Counted from the first letter of the stretch, positions 25,386 to 35,522 are shown. The stretch is 64,000 nucleotides of DNA from Clostridium sp. AN503 (GCF_040719375.1 NZ_JBFDTP010000001.1:744001-808000), one strand, 5' to 3'. Program-made: numbers and translations. The notes: generated from the letters alone by a model not told the origin.

Positions 25386-25798
25386 AACAATACCTCCTCT
25401 TTCATTTGGTTGTTTTGTCTGCCTTATATTCATGCTGTCGTCTTATGCTTTAAACATCTGATGTCTTATGGGTTTATATTATCATTTTTACGTTTTTTCT
25501 TCAAGTCATCCGATTACTTTTCTACTTTGTGATGAAAAGATTTGATTTGAGTTGTGTAGTTTGCACAAAAAATGGCGGGTATCTTATTTCCCCACCACTT
25601 TTTTAGAGTTCTATTTGCTGTTTTCTCGCAAAGTCATCTGACGTATTGACCTGTTTTTATAATTACGTCTTGTTATCCATTCCTTCAAACGCGCACAGAC
25701 AAAAATTTTAGGCAAAAAATAAGAATCAAAATAAACACTGACTTTATCTTGATTCTTATTATAACTACGAAAACAGCTTACGCCGCTGTGTTTCATTA
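25386..25798. other. Leader and spacer upstream of the dehydratase gene
   Basis: AT-rich spacer. It contains an inverted repeat ATAAGAATCAA/TTGATTCTTAT around 25718-25761 that could be a weak terminator. A 61-codon frame on the minus strand (25611-25796) has no ribosome site or recognisable features and is not called. Confidence 0.4.
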
Positions 25799-26060
25799 CT
25801 AATTATTCTTTGTGTAATACACCACCGTCATTAACGTTGAATTCACAGGCCAGCCATAATACTCGTTCTCATAATTGATTGACATAACTGTATGTGCACA
25901 AATTCTGCCATCCTCCAGAAGAGTCATATAGTTACCGTTATTTATTTCCGACTCCTGCAATGTGCCGTCGTTGTTTGCATCACAGATCCATTTCTCTCCC
26001 TGCTGCAAAAAAGTGTACGCAGTTCCCCATGACTCCATCACAAATGACTGTGATGCCGCA
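25799..26060 (-). pseudogene. C-terminal remnant of a protein with an EF-hand loop
   Basis: The minus-strand frame ending at 25799 codes SFVMESWGTAYTFLQQGEKW and then DANNDGTLQESE, a perfect EF-hand/dockerin-type calcium loop (D-x-N-x-D-G-x-L-x-x-x-E). It ends VVYYTKNN. The N-terminal part is missing: upstream of about 26060 the DNA belongs, on the other strand, to a truncated XRE regulator. No start codon with a ribosome site is present. It looks like the stump of a larger, perhaps secreted, protein cut by a deletion. Confidence 0.5.
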
Positions 26061-26064
26061 TCCA

Positions 26065-26252
26065 ATATGGTTACCGCCAGTCTTGCAAATACCTGTGGCA
26101 TCACACCGTCAACGATTTACAGTATCTTTGATCCCAAGCGAAGAGATATCTCTCTTACAACAGTAAAAAAGATATGTGATGGCCTCGAAATCACTTTAGG
26201 GGAATTTTTCAGCCACCCCCTTTTTGATACACTGGAACAGGAAATTTTTTAG
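26065..26252 (+). pseudogene. C-terminal remnant of an XRE-type regulator
   Basis: In frame up to the TAG at 26250-26252 the sequence codes SLANTCGITPSTIYSIF, then DPKRRDISLTTVKKICDGL and LGEFFSHPLFDTLEQEIF. This is the second half of the small Cro/C1-type regulators common in Lachnospiraceae (full length about 70-75 residues). The first helices are absent, and the DNA before about 26065 belongs to another remnant on the opposite strand. It cannot make a normal regulator. Confidence 0.65.
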
Positions 26253-26315
26253 TTGGACCATATGACAACAGCGAAAAAAGCACCCCCCCTTTGAGACTGC
26301 TTTTCTCGCTATTCT

Positions 26316-27020
26316 TTAATCCTGTTTTTCTCTCATCAATTCTTTTATCATGTTCCGGTTAAATGTCATATGCATCATCATGGCAGACTTGGCGCCGATA
26401 GAATCATGCTCTGCGATCGCGTCCACCACAGCGCGGTGTGTCATAATAGTCTCCTCGGTCAGCTTCTTGTGTGTTACATTCACAAACATAAGGACCGCCG
26501 TATCAATGACCGGGATCAACTGCTCTACCACCTTATTCTTGGCGCATTCCGCCACACAGGTATGGAACGCTATATCCTCCTGAATGTAATTGTCGCCGGA
26601 TCTGATCTTTTCTTCCACCAGGTCGCAGATCCCCCGCAGCTTTTCAATATCCGCGTCCGTCGCGTTGAGGGCTGCCATCTCCGCGATCCCCGGCTCCAGG
26701 ATGATCCGCACATTCACCAGATCCATAGCCAGAGCCATCTTATCTTCCACCGCCCGCAGCCCCAGCGGGTCCATATCCAGCGGAGTCGTGCTGACCACAT
26801 AGGTGCCGGACCCTCTGCGCACCTCCAGGATCCCCCGGGAGATCAAAAGCTTCACCGCCTCCCGTACCGTGCTCCGCCCGACGCCAAACTTCTCACCCAG
26901 CTCGAATTCATTGGGCAGCTTGGCCCCGATCTCGAATGGGGCCTCCAAGATATACTGATATATCTGCTCCTGCACCTGCTCTGCCAGCAGCTTGCTCTTT
27001 AAATTGGAGAATCCACTCAT
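26316..27020 (-). CDS. GntR/FadR-family transcriptional regulator
   Basis: A 234-residue protein. Residues about 5-75 form the GntR winged helix (EIGAKLPNEFELGEKFGVGRS, REAVKLLISRGILEVRRGSG). Residues about 90-225 form the FadR-type FCD helical domain with metal-ligand histidines (HTCVAECAKN, MTHRAVVDAI). It probably regulates the dehydratase and GntP genes in response to a sugar acid. The ATG at 27020 is preferred (GGAGACGCAGG upstream); an ATG at 27050 lies just behind the previous gene's stop. Confidence 0.88.
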   Translation of the reverse strand: MSGFSNLKSKLLAEQVQEQIYQYILEAPFEIGAKLPNEFELGEKFGVGRSTVREAVKLLISRGILEVRRGSGTYVVSTTPLDMDPLGLRAVEDKMALAMDLVNVRIILEPGIAEMAALNATDADIEKLRGICDLVEEKIRSGDNYIQEDIAFHTCVAECAKNKVVEQLIPVIDTAVLMFVNVTHKKLTEETIMTHRAVVDAIAEHDSIGAKSAMMMHMTFNRNMIKELMREKQD

Positions 27021-27051
27021 CGTTCCTGCGTCTCCTCTCCCGCTTTCCATC

Positions 27052-28664
27052 TTAGCCGAATATCCGCCATCCGCAGATAAAGTTGTTGGCCCACCAGGAA
27101 CTCAGCGATCTGTGAACGACCTTTCCATTACCCGACGAAGCGTCGATGACCGTACCGCCGCCTGCTACAATACCTACATGGCCGCTTACAACAATGATAT
27201 CGCCGGCCCGCAGGTTGGAAAAGCTTGTGATCTTTGTATATTTGCCCACATTACGCCAGCCGGAAGAAGTGATATAGCTCTGGCGGACGCCGACCTGGTT
27301 TAAGCACCAGTAAACGAAACCGGAACAGTCAAAGGAGTTCGGTCCTTTTGCTCCCCAGACGTACGGTGCGCCCAGCTTGGAGCTTGCCACGGAGATGAGC
27401 GCGCTTGCGCCTCCGCTGGCATTGCCGGTATTGGGAACGCTGGTGCTTCCTCCGGATTTGTTTCCGCCGGAGCTGCCCCTGAAGAGCTTCCGCCGGACTG
27501 GGTCCTGCCGCTGCTGGAATTATTCCGCGGGGCATTGGCCGGCGCTTTCTTTGCATCGTTGCTGGTCAGCTTCGCCATAGTCATAGCGCCAACGGTTCCG
27601 TCTGCGCTTAGGTTATTGGTCCTCTGGAACAGCTTGACTGCATTCTCCGTCACCTCACCGTAATATCCGGTAACATTGGCGGAAGCCAGATACCCAAGCT
27701 TGCTGAGCAGATTCTGCACCCGCTGGATATTCTCACCGCTGTCTCCCAGGCTCAAGCCATTGGGGATAGCCGTATCACTGTTTAATGCAATCCGGGTCGA
27801 AGGCCCAAGATAACCGTCCACGACCTGGTCATTTTTAGACTGGAACTGTTTTACTGCAATGATCGTATCATTTCCATAAGAGCCATCCGGTTCGGTGGTC
27901 ATATAGCCCAACAGCTTTAAGCGCTTCTGCGCCGCCAGGACCACGTCGCTCTTCTCGCCGTAGGAAAGCATGTTGGCCTTCACCTCGTCGCTGTAGAGCA
28001 GGTTCATGGTCTTTCTGCCGACCTTGCCGTCCTCCTCCAGGCCGTTGACACTCTGCATCTTCTTGACGGCCTCCTCGGTGGTATCGCCAAAATTCCCTGT
28101 GACCAGGTTCTCGGTGGCAATATAGCCCAGCTCATAAAGACGCGACTGGATACGCTGGATGTCGTCGCCCTGGTCTCCGTTCTGCGCCGCATAATACTTG
28201 GCGTCCGGGGACAGGATCGCATCCAGGGTCTCCGGGCCGATGACGCCGTCCTGAGCCAGCTTGTTCTGTCTCTGATAGATCTTGACCGCATTCTGGGTCA
28301 CTTCCCCGTAATAGTCGGTCGGTTCATCATTGTCCATAAAGCCCAGATCCATCAGGCGCTGCTGGAGCTTCGCCACGATGGGATGCTTCTCGCCGACCCG
28401 CAGGTAATCCGGGATCGGGTCTGTATACTCTGCATCCACACCTGCGACCGACGGAAGCAGCGGCCCGTCGGGAGACAGGGGCATCACGGTCTCGTCAGCC
28501 GCAGTCTGGGGCAGCGTCTCCTTCACAAGCACAATCTCTTCCACGCTCTCCGTAGTGGTCTCCTCCGGCTTCGCACCGTTGCATCCGGCCAGAACGCCTG
28601 CCGCAAGCAGGACAATACCAAGCGCCCGCATCTTTCTTTTTAATCCTGTATATTTTCCAGTCAT
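27052..28664 (-). pseudogene. Frameshifted peptidoglycan-binding lipoprotein with NlpC/P60 domain
   Basis: The N-terminal part (28664 to about 27480) has a lipoprotein signal (LLAAGVLAGC lipobox) and at least four PG_binding_1 repeats (YYGEVTQNAVKIYQRQNKL, NFGDTTEEAVKKMQSVNGL, SYGNDTIIAVKQFQSKN, YYGEVTENAVKLFQRTNNL), each with a (D/E)GxxGxxT end. A Ser/Gly linker follows. The NlpC/P60 domain (FDCSGFVYWCL, SGHVGIVAGGG) lies in another frame, ending at 27052. One extra G in the run at 27476-27479 would join the linker perfectly. As read, the hydrolase domain is lost. The intact protein would be a surface cell-wall endopeptidase. Confidence 0.85.
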
Positions 28665-28803
28665 ATAATAGGTTGACCTCGCTTCCTTTGTCGAATAAAG
28701 TCTATTCTAGCATATTTTATGGCAGCTTTCAATCAGCGCGGGCGGGTTTCTGTGTTTCTGGCAGAAATCCCCTGATATGATCCATACAGCCACACGTTTC
28801 CTC

Positions 28804-30066
28804 TTATAAAAACTTCTCCTGCTCTATCCCCAGCCCCGTCTCCAGCATCCGTCTGATGAGCGGCTGCAAAAGCGGCTCCTCTACTCTGCGCAGCTTTTCC
28901 AGGGTCTCCGGCTCCAGCGGCTCCGCCTCCTTCCGGTACCGTTCGAACTGCTCTGCATCCATTAAAAACGGTTTAAGCTCCGGGAATATCCTTCTGCGGT
29001 TATACTGGAATATGCAGACTCCCCCATAATCTAAATCCCCGGTGTGGAGATACTCCACCTGCTGACCCTCCAGGCATTCCTTAAGCTTCGTCAAAAACGC
29101 CCTCTCCCTGGGCGTAAAATATCCATGGCAGAAAATGATGAGCGTATCTGGCCCATACGGCATCGCCTCATAATTGGCCTGGTTCTCCACAGTGATGATC
29201 CTGCGGATCCTCGGATCCTTTACCGGCGTCCCCAGAGTCAGGGTCTGGCTGTTTAGCACCGCGCCGCAGACAAAGACGGATAAGTCGATCTCCTTCCCGT
29301 CCAGCAATAACCTGGCGGGGCCTTTCAGCGCCAGGGCCTGGGCGTACTCTTCGATCCCCAGCTGGCTTAAGACCTGTGTGTCGTCCATGTTTTCATCCAC
29401 ATCCGGGTGATAATGGACCGCAAGGGATATGACCGTATCCTGATAAACCTGCTCAAATACTTTGGAGGATTTTACTTTTTTGCCGCGGACCACCTGGTCC
29501 CTTAAGCATCTGCTGCTGAAGACCCGTTTGTAAACCGGCGCATCCAGGCAGTCCAGCTCCCTCAGCACGGCAAACAGCTCCATCTGTCCACAGGACTCTG
29601 CCGTTTCCGGCCAGTTATCCACAGGATTCTCCACGTCTCTCAGATAACTCTCTGCGCCCTTCAGCTCCGACGGAATCCTGCCGTCTGCAAGCTGGTCTGA
29701 CAGATCCCGGATCATCTGCCGGATCCATGCACTTTTAAGACCGCTGCCAAAACGGTTTAAGTATTGGTGCAGAAGCTCCAGCCGGACATACTTCTCCCTC
29801 CGCCCCACACGCCGGTAAAGCTCCGGCAAATCCTTCAGACGGTAACGGCAGGCTTCCGGCTCGCTGTATTTCTGGTACCAGCGGCAGTGCAGCAGGCCGT
29901 CCAGCTCCAGGCTGCGGATCTCCGCCGCCAGTTCACTTGCGGACACCAGACGGTAATCCTTTTTGTGATAATCCTTCAGCGGAAATTCACGGGTACCTGA
30001 GGCCCCCTGCCTCCAGTCAACGGAGCTTCGCTCTGTCTTTTCTATGATCTTGTCTAATACGTACAT
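28804..30066 (-). CDS. jetD: Wadjet JetD: TOPRIM-type nuclease subunit (DUF3322/DUF2220)
   Basis: A 420-residue protein. The C-terminal TOPRIM-like DUF2220 region shows RIRRIITVENQANYEAM (catalytic Glu), LIIFCHGYFTPRERAFL and HTGDLDYGGVCIFQYNRRR (DxD). JetD is the DNA-cleaving subunit of Wadjet, which cuts closed circular plasmids extruded by the JetABC motor. It is the last gene of jetABCD, 5 bp after jetC. Length and motifs are complete, so it looks active. Confidence 0.93.
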   Translation of the reverse strand: MYVLDKIIEKTERSSVDWRQGASGTREFPLKDYHKKDYRLVSASELAAEIRSLELDGLLHCRWYQKYSEPEACRYRLKDLPELYRRVGRREKYVRLELLHQYLNRFGSGLKSAWIRQMIRDLSDQLADGRIPSELKGAESYLRDVENPVDNWPETAESCGQMELFAVLRELDCLDAPVYKRVFSSRCLRDQVVRGKKVKSSKVFEQVYQDTVISLAVHYHPDVDENMDDTQVLSQLGIEEYAQALALKGPARLLLDGKEIDLSVFVCGAVLNSQTLTLGTPVKDPRIRRIITVENQANYEAMPYGPDTLIIFCHGYFTPRERAFLTKLKECLEGQQVEYLHTGDLDYGGVCIFQYNRRRIFPELKPFLMDAEQFERYRKEAEPLEPETLEKLRRVEEPLLQPLIRRMLETGLGIEQEKFL

Positions 30067-30071
30067 TCCTG

Positions 30072-33000
30072 CTATTCTTCCTCCATCCCCGCAGACAGCT
30101 CCCGAAACTCGGTTTTCTCAAACTCCTGGATGGAGATGCATTTCTTGCTGGGGTTGGCAAACACAAAGGTCTTGTCCACATTTTCCAGATAATTCTGGAT
30201 CTTATCGTTGGTTGCACTGATCAGCGCCTGGAACCCCAGTCCGCGGATCAGCTCAATACAGCTTGCCACCTTCTCCGAATCCATTTTGGAAAATGCCTCG
30301 TCCAGCACCACCAGACGGATAGTCGGCCTGCGCTGCAGCCTGGGTGTCAGATTGATGCGGTACGCCTGGGCAAAGCTTGCAAGCAGCGCCACGTAGAGAG
30401 GATTCTGGCCCTCGCCGCCGGAATTCTTGCGGATCATGCGGCTGAGCCCGATCTTCATGGTGCCCTCTTCATTTTCAATGATCTGTTCCATATCAAAGGA
30501 CAGGTAGGTGCGGTAATCCGCAAACTTCTCCATATTCCGGCGGGCTTCCTCCATCTGCTCCTGGGTAGCGTTCTCCGGCGGGATGAACACGCTGATCAGT
30601 TCATTCATCTGCTCCCCGTAATGGTTCTCATGCTCCATGGAAAACATGTTCAGCTGGTAATCCATATTGTTGTTGAGCTGCGACGGGTTGATCTCTAAAT
30701 TCTTGTCCATGAACATGTCGTAGTAGGGACCAAATGCGCCCTTGTTGCGCCCGATCACAAACCGGTATTTGTCCTTGCCGAAATCCAGACGGCTGATGAC
30801 ACGGTTTAACTCATCCTTGCGCTCGATCGCTTCCGTGATGGCATTGCGGATCTTGTATATGAAATCGTCCTTGAAATGCTCCACTGCCGCTTTCGCCTGA
30901 TCCGCCGCGATCTTCTGGTATTCCTCCAGCCGGTCGCAGGAAAGCCGTTCCAAAAGCTCCTCGTATTTCTGATTGTCCTCGCCGGTGACCGGAAGGTTGC
31001 TCCGGTTGACATAACGTCTCAGATATTCCGACCGGGCGCTCACCAGCGCATCCTTCGCGTTCCGGCCTTCCTCCGCCGCCTTATCCAGCGCAGCCTGGCA
31101 TTTCTCCTGGAGACGCGCGGTGCGGGTGGATCTCTGCCCGGATATATATTCTGTAAGCTCACGCTCACATTCCTCGAAGAATGATGTCTGGTCCGCGTCC
31201 ATCCACGCTTTCAGCGCTTCCTGAAGCTGCAATACCCGTTCCTGTCCCGTGACCGCGTCGTCCCGGTTCTGCCTGATCTGTTCCTCAAGCTTCCAGATAG
31301 ACCTCTCAATCTCCTTGTACTCCGCCTTCTTACCATCGCAGACCCCGTCTATGGCGCGGCGCTCCTGCTCCCACTGGTCCACATTGCGGGTCTTAAGCTC
31401 CTCGATCTTTTTCTCAAGCCTCGCCTTCTCCCGCTGCGTTTCCTTAAGCTCCTCCATATCCTTGACCCAGCCCAGATAAACCTCTGTCGGGCTTGAAAGT
31501 GATTCCAGCTCCAGGATCCGGCTGCCCTGCTTGATCATGTCCGTCTGGGGCGCCATCTTTTTCTCAAGCGCTTCCAGCTGCTCCCTTAAAAGCTTCATCC
31601 GCCGCTTTACACTGCTCTTTCCGATGTACGCCATGCGGGTATAATTGTTGGGGTTGATGTGCTGGATCCTGTAGCTGTGATAGAGCACGCAGTCCGCGGT
31701 GATCCCGATCCGGCACCGGCGCAGCTCTTCAACGGTCTCGCATTTTACGACCCTGCCGAGTTGGAAGTTGATATATGATCTTATGTAGGAACGGCTTGCG
31801 GTCACTTCCCCGGCAAGGGCATTTTCAAGTACTGTATGCTCCTCCTGCCCCACCTTCTCCGTATCCAGGACAGCCACGCTGTAAAACTGCTTTGCATCCA
31901 ATTCCCGGTACAGCTCCATTGCAAGCTTCGCATACCGCGGCTCCACGATCAGGGACAGCTTGTTGCCGCCCAGATAACCTTCCACCGCATTGCGCCAGCG
32001 CTCGTCCCGGATATCCAGAAGATCCGCCAGGACCTCCACCGGCACCTGCTTCCCGGTCTGTTCTGCCAGACGACGGAGAAGATATGCCCGCGCCTGCTCC
32101 ACCTCGGGCGGGTAAGCCCGGTCGCCAAGCTTCAGCCGCGCCAGTTCATCCGACGCCTGCTTCTCTTCTTTTTTCAGTTCCCGCAGCTTGTTTTTGGCGT
32201 CCTGGATCTGTTCCTGGATCTCCTCACGGATCTCCTTTAGATCCCTCTGGAGCTTTTGCAGCTCCCCTTCGCTGGCCTTTCCCTTTTCCAGCTCCTCGAT
32301 CGTCCAGATCACGGAATTGTAAGTGACATCCTCATCCTTCCACGCCTTCAGCCGGTCCACTGTCTGCTGAAAATATCCCTTGCTGGTGCAAAGCCTTTCC
32401 ACCAGGCCATTGACAGACTCCAGCTGTGTTTTGAGGCCTTCGTAGCCGGATTCCATGATCTGGCGCAGAAGGGCCTCGCTCTGGGCTGTTAAGTCTTTGA
32501 TGTTCTGCTCCAGCGCCGAAAGAAGCTGTCTTTTCCGCTCCAGCTCTTCTTCATCCAGATGGGCTTTATCCTGAAGCTCCCGGACTTCCTCATCCTGTCT
32601 TAAGACCTCCAGCCTGCGGCAGAAATAATCCTGCCGCAGCTCCTCTTTCCGCCTGCCCTTCAGTTCCTCATATAATCCTGTAAGCCGGTTAAGCTCCTCA
32701 ATCTCCTCACGGGTATCCGCGATCTTCTTCTGCATCCGCCCATACTGAAGGACGCTTTCCTGCATATCCTCAATATGGATATCCTGCTCCATGCAGATAT
32801 ATTCCTTCACAAAATCCTCCAGCTTGATATTCATCCGGAAGGGGATCGCACGCTTGAACAAGAGAGGGAATTTTTCCGAATCCAGCCCGCCGAGATAGAT
32901 GTCGTAGAGCTGCTTTCGGAACCGCTCATTGTGGGAACCGCAGTAAAAATCCTCTTTTCCGTAATGACCCTGAAGGTAATCCTTGACCTCCTCTGTGGTC

Positions 33001-33461
33001 ATGGTCCGCCCGTCGGTCCGGTATGCGTTGTCCCAAAGCGGCCCCTCATGCCAGAAGAACAGCCTGCCGATCTCATTGGTCGCCGTCTCCACATCGAACA
33101 CCACGCCCACGCACTGGCATCTACCCGTATCGGTCTGTTTCAGCTCCAGCACAATGGTACTGGAAAAATTCCGGTTCCGCAGATAGGAAAACTCGTTATT
33201 ATCCCCGATATTGACCATGCCACGCAGGTACTCGATCAGGCTGCGGTCTGAATCGTCCGCCGCCGCCTTGTTGAAAAATCCACGGCCGTCTGTATTGGCA
33301 TAGAGTACGATCTGCATGGCGTCGATCACCGTAGATTTCCCGCTCCCTGAATGCCCCGTAAAAAAGTTGATCCCCTCGTTAAAGGAAAGGATTCTGTGGT
33401 TGATATAGTGCCAGTTGTTCAGGGCAATCCTGGACAATGCCTCAAATCGTGTCTTCGTCAT
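30072..33461 (-). CDS. jetC: Wadjet JetC: SMC/MukB-like ATPase
   Basis: A 1129-residue SMC-like protein. The Walker A motif FFTGHSGSGKST is at residues 36-44, followed by long coiled coils with a hinge-like middle (about 475-620). The ABC signature RKNSGGEGQNPLYVALLAS and Walker B TIRLVVLDEAFSKMD are in the C-terminal quarter. It is the DNA loop-extruding motor of Wadjet. The ATG at 33461 has GAGGAGGTTTGTG upstream and overlaps the end of jetB by 20 bp. An 18-codon longer frame lacks a ribosome site. Confidence 0.95.
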   Translation of the reverse strand: MTKTRFEALSRIALNNWHYINHRILSFNEGINFFTGHSGSGKSTVIDAMQIVLYANTDGRGFFNKAAADDSDRSLIEYLRGMVNIGDNNEFSYLRNRNFSSTIVLELKQTDTGRCQCVGVVFDVETATNEIGRLFFWHEGPLWDNAYRTDGRTMTTEEVKDYLQGHYGKEDFYCGSHNERFRKQLYDIYLGGLDSEKFPLLFKRAIPFRMNIKLEDFVKEYICMEQDIHIEDMQESVLQYGRMQKKIADTREEIEELNRLTGLYEELKGRRKEELRQDYFCRRLEVLRQDEEVRELQDKAHLDEEELERKRQLLSALEQNIKDLTAQSEALLRQIMESGYEGLKTQLESVNGLVERLCTSKGYFQQTVDRLKAWKDEDVTYNSVIWTIEELEKGKASEGELQKLQRDLKEIREEIQEQIQDAKNKLRELKKEEKQASDELARLKLGDRAYPPEVEQARAYLLRRLAEQTGKQVPVEVLADLLDIRDERWRNAVEGYLGGNKLSLIVEPRYAKLAMELYRELDAKQFYSVAVLDTEKVGQEEHTVLENALAGEVTASRSYIRSYINFQLGRVVKCETVEELRRCRIGITADCVLYHSYRIQHINPNNYTRMAYIGKSSVKRRMKLLREQLEALEKKMAPQTDMIKQGSRILELESLSSPTEVYLGWVKDMEELKETQREKARLEKKIEELKTRNVDQWEQERRAIDGVCDGKKAEYKEIERSIWKLEEQIRQNRDDAVTGQERVLQLQEALKAWMDADQTSFFEECERELTEYISGQRSTRTARLQEKCQAALDKAAEEGRNAKDALVSARSEYLRRYVNRSNLPVTGEDNQKYEELLERLSCDRLEEYQKIAADQAKAAVEHFKDDFIYKIRNAITEAIERKDELNRVISRLDFGKDKYRFVIGRNKGAFGPYYDMFMDKNLEINPSQLNNNMDYQLNMFSMEHENHYGEQMNELISVFIPPENATQEQMEEARRNMEKFADYRTYLSFDMEQIIENEEGTMKIGLSRMIRKNSGGEGQNPLYVALLASFAQAYRINLTPRLQRRPTIRLVVLDEAFSKMDSEKVASCIELIRGLGFQALISATNDKIQNYLENVDKTFVFANPSKKCISIQEFEKTEFRELSAGMEEE

Positions 33462-34065
33462 CACAAACCTCCTCTTCGTCCGCGAAGGAGGACAAAATCC
33501 CCCTTGCATCTTCACCGAAAAGTACCACGTTGATCGTGGGATAAATGATCATTCTGCACTGTGGGTCCACACCCTCCAGCATATCAAGCGGCTCTATGAT
33601 CTGGTATTTTTTCAGCAGCGCGATAGCCCGGCGGATCTCCGTCGGCGCCGGCTTTTTCATCAGCAGGCCCAGGTTGTTCCCCAGACGCTCGTTCATCTCG
33701 CTTAGGGATGTTATGATGTGGACGCTGTTGGACACGCTTGCCATCTGTTCGTCATAGATCAGTTTCAGGATCAGCAGATAGAGTGTTGCCAGCCGCGGCA
33801 GCTTGTCGCCTACCTGCCCCTCGCCCTGCATATAGATCACTCCCATCTGGCTGTTTTCCTTAAGTTCAATCCCTGCGATCTTTAAATACGCCTGGATAAA
33901 TTCCAGGTGATTGCTGCAAAAACGGTATTCCTTATTGTATAAATATCTTCCCGTGCGCCGGTCATACCGCCGTTCCAGGAGAAAAGTCTGCCTGTAAAGC
34001 AGCCGGATGATCTCAGTCAGCTCTGCCTGCTCCTCCGGCGTCAGTTCGTCGTAATATGGTATCAT
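33442..34065 (-). CDS. jetB: Wadjet JetB: kleisin-associated subunit (DUF4194)
   Basis: A 207-residue winged-helix protein of the DUF4194/MukE-like family (YYDELTPEEQAELTEIIRL, LATLYLLILKLIYDE, EIRRAIALLKKYQIIEPLD). It is the KITE-type partner of the kleisin JetA in Wadjet. Its ATG overlaps the jetA stop by 4 bp (ATGA) and its end overlaps the jetC start, so the operon is tightly coupled. Confidence 0.93.
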   Translation of the reverse strand: MIPYYDELTPEEQAELTEIIRLLYRQTFLLERRYDRRTGRYLYNKEYRFCSNHLEFIQAYLKIAGIELKENSQMGVIYMQGEGQVGDKLPRLATLYLLILKLIYDEQMASVSNSVHIITSLSEMNERLGNNLGLLMKKPAPTEIRRAIALLKKYQIIEPLDMLEGVDPQCRMIIYPTINVVLFGEDARGILSSFADEEEVCDDEDTI

Positions 34066-35522
34066 TTTCCTCTCCTTATAAATATCAGCTTGGGATAACG
34101 GTAACGGCCGTTGTCGATCATCTCCAGACCGTCCGGCTCACTCTGGACCGGCACAGCCTGAAACATGCTCTTCCTGCGGATGGAATGATCGTAGGCCAGG
34201 ATCAGCTTCTCAAAATCTTCCTCGCTCTCCACCGTAGCTTCTGAAACCTCCAGGACTCCATCCTTCATGCGTCCGGTGATGAATTCCTCGATCTGCGCCC
34301 GGCTGAAGCGCTTTTTGATCTTGTTGAGATCCAGAAGCTCCTCTCTGGACAGCTCCTCCTGCTCCTCCTCCGGCACAAGCGTCTCCTGGAAATCCGCCTT
34401 TTTCTTTCTCCTCTTATAGAGAGACTGGTTGGAAACAATATCCACCTGGGACAGATTCATCCTTGCGCCCACCGCCGCGATCAGCTGCTCCCGCTGCGCG
34501 GCTTCCGCCCCTGCCATGCGGTTGAGCAGCTGGATGACCAGGCCTTTCATATCATCATCCTCATTCAGGAGATAATTGAGCCGGCTCACAGTCGCCCGTA
34601 CATATTTGCTGTGCTCCTTATCCATATTGGCGATCCGGTGCTCGATATCGTCAAAACCACGCTCAATAAGATCCAGTTTTTCCAACACCTTTGCTTCCAA
34701 ATCCGGGTGCCTGCCGGGCATATCGCCCGGCATCCCGCCATCGTCTGCTCCTGTCGGCGCTGCCGCCATGTGGGTAGTTCCCTGTCCCCGCAGACTGCGG
34801 GCACACAAGGTTTCCAGCCACTCGCCGTCCTCCCGCATCTGTCCGATCCACCGTTTAATGTCCGCTTTGTAGATATAAAAATTGTCGGAGGTTTTTAAGA
34901 TGTGGTATTTCCGCCTGACCACCTCCTCCACATAGCCTTCCAGATGGTCCCGCAGCAGTTCCCCGTAGGCTCTCTGTTCCAACAGGCTGCCGAAAAATTT
35001 GTCCATATTGTGGAGCATGTCCTGCAATGCCTTGTTAAGTTTTCTCGTATTGATAAGCGCCGTATCCAACATGCTTACATTGGCTCTGGGATCATGTTTT
35101 AAGGAAAACAGAATTGCATAGACATTCTGAATATAGAGCTGCGTCGTATCTTCTTCCTCGGTCATCAGCTTTTCCATCGCTTCAATCATCACGGCGGCAT
35201 AATCCGGTATGACGATGTTGGTGGTCAGAGAGTTATAATCCTCCACCTTCCTCAGCCATCCGGTCCTGAGAAGCCAGTTGAGGATCCGGGTCGCCACCGG
35301 CTCCAGCACATCCAGCTCGCCCTCGTACTCATCCCACAAAAGCCCTACCTGCTTCCTGGAAAAATGCTCGTTCAGCGTCTGGATGCAGACCTCGCGGCTT
35401 AGGTAGTAGTTGCTGTATTCGTATTCCTCATTGATACAGAGCAGGGCTTCCATATAGATCTCCCGGTTGCAGGAGCGGAATAAGCCCCAGAAACTGTCGG
35501 GTATTTGTTGTAACAGACTCAT
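34062..35522 (-). CDS. jetA: Wadjet JetA: kleisin-like subunit
   Basis: A 486-residue protein. The opening LLQQIPDSFWGLFRSCNREIYMEALL and the central helical region (YVRATVSRLNYLLNEDDD) match the JetA family of the non-type-I Wadjet systems (DUF5716 class). An acidic linker and a helical C-terminus (LVPEEEQEELSREELLDLN) follow. JetA is the MukF-like kleisin bridging the motor. It is first in the jetABCD operon. The ATG at 35522 has GAGG 5 nt upstream. Confidence 0.9.
   Translation of the reverse strand: MSLLQQIPDSFWGLFRSCNREIYMEALLCINEEYEYSNYYLSREVCIQTLNEHFSRKQVGLLWDEYEGELDVLEPVATRILNWLLRTGWLRKVEDYNSLTTNIVIPDYAAVMIEAMEKLMTEEEDTTQLYIQNVYAILFSLKHDPRANVSMLDTALINTRKLNKALQDMLHNMDKFFGSLLEQRAYGELLRDHLEGYVEEVVRRKYHILKTSDNFYIYKADIKRWIGQMREDGEWLETLCARSLRGQGTTHMAAAPTGADDGGMPGDMPGRHPDLEAKVLEKLDLIERGFDDIEHRIANMDKEHSKYVRATVSRLNYLLNEDDDMKGLVIQLLNRMAGAEAAQREQLIAAVGARMNLSQVDIVSNQSLYKRRKKKADFQETLVPEEEQEELSREELLDLNKIKKRFSRAQIEEFITGRMKDGVLEVSEATVESEEDFEKLILAYDHSIRRKSMFQAVPVQSEPDGLEMIDNGRYRYPKLIFIRRGK

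Noticed and set aside
25611..25796. 61-codon ORF on the minus strand
   Set aside because: No ribosome site, no domain, AT-rich spacer; chance ORF.
27052..27390. Separate NlpC/P60 gene with its own start
   Set aside because: The GTG start has no ribosome site, and one base restores fusion with the upstream lipoprotein.
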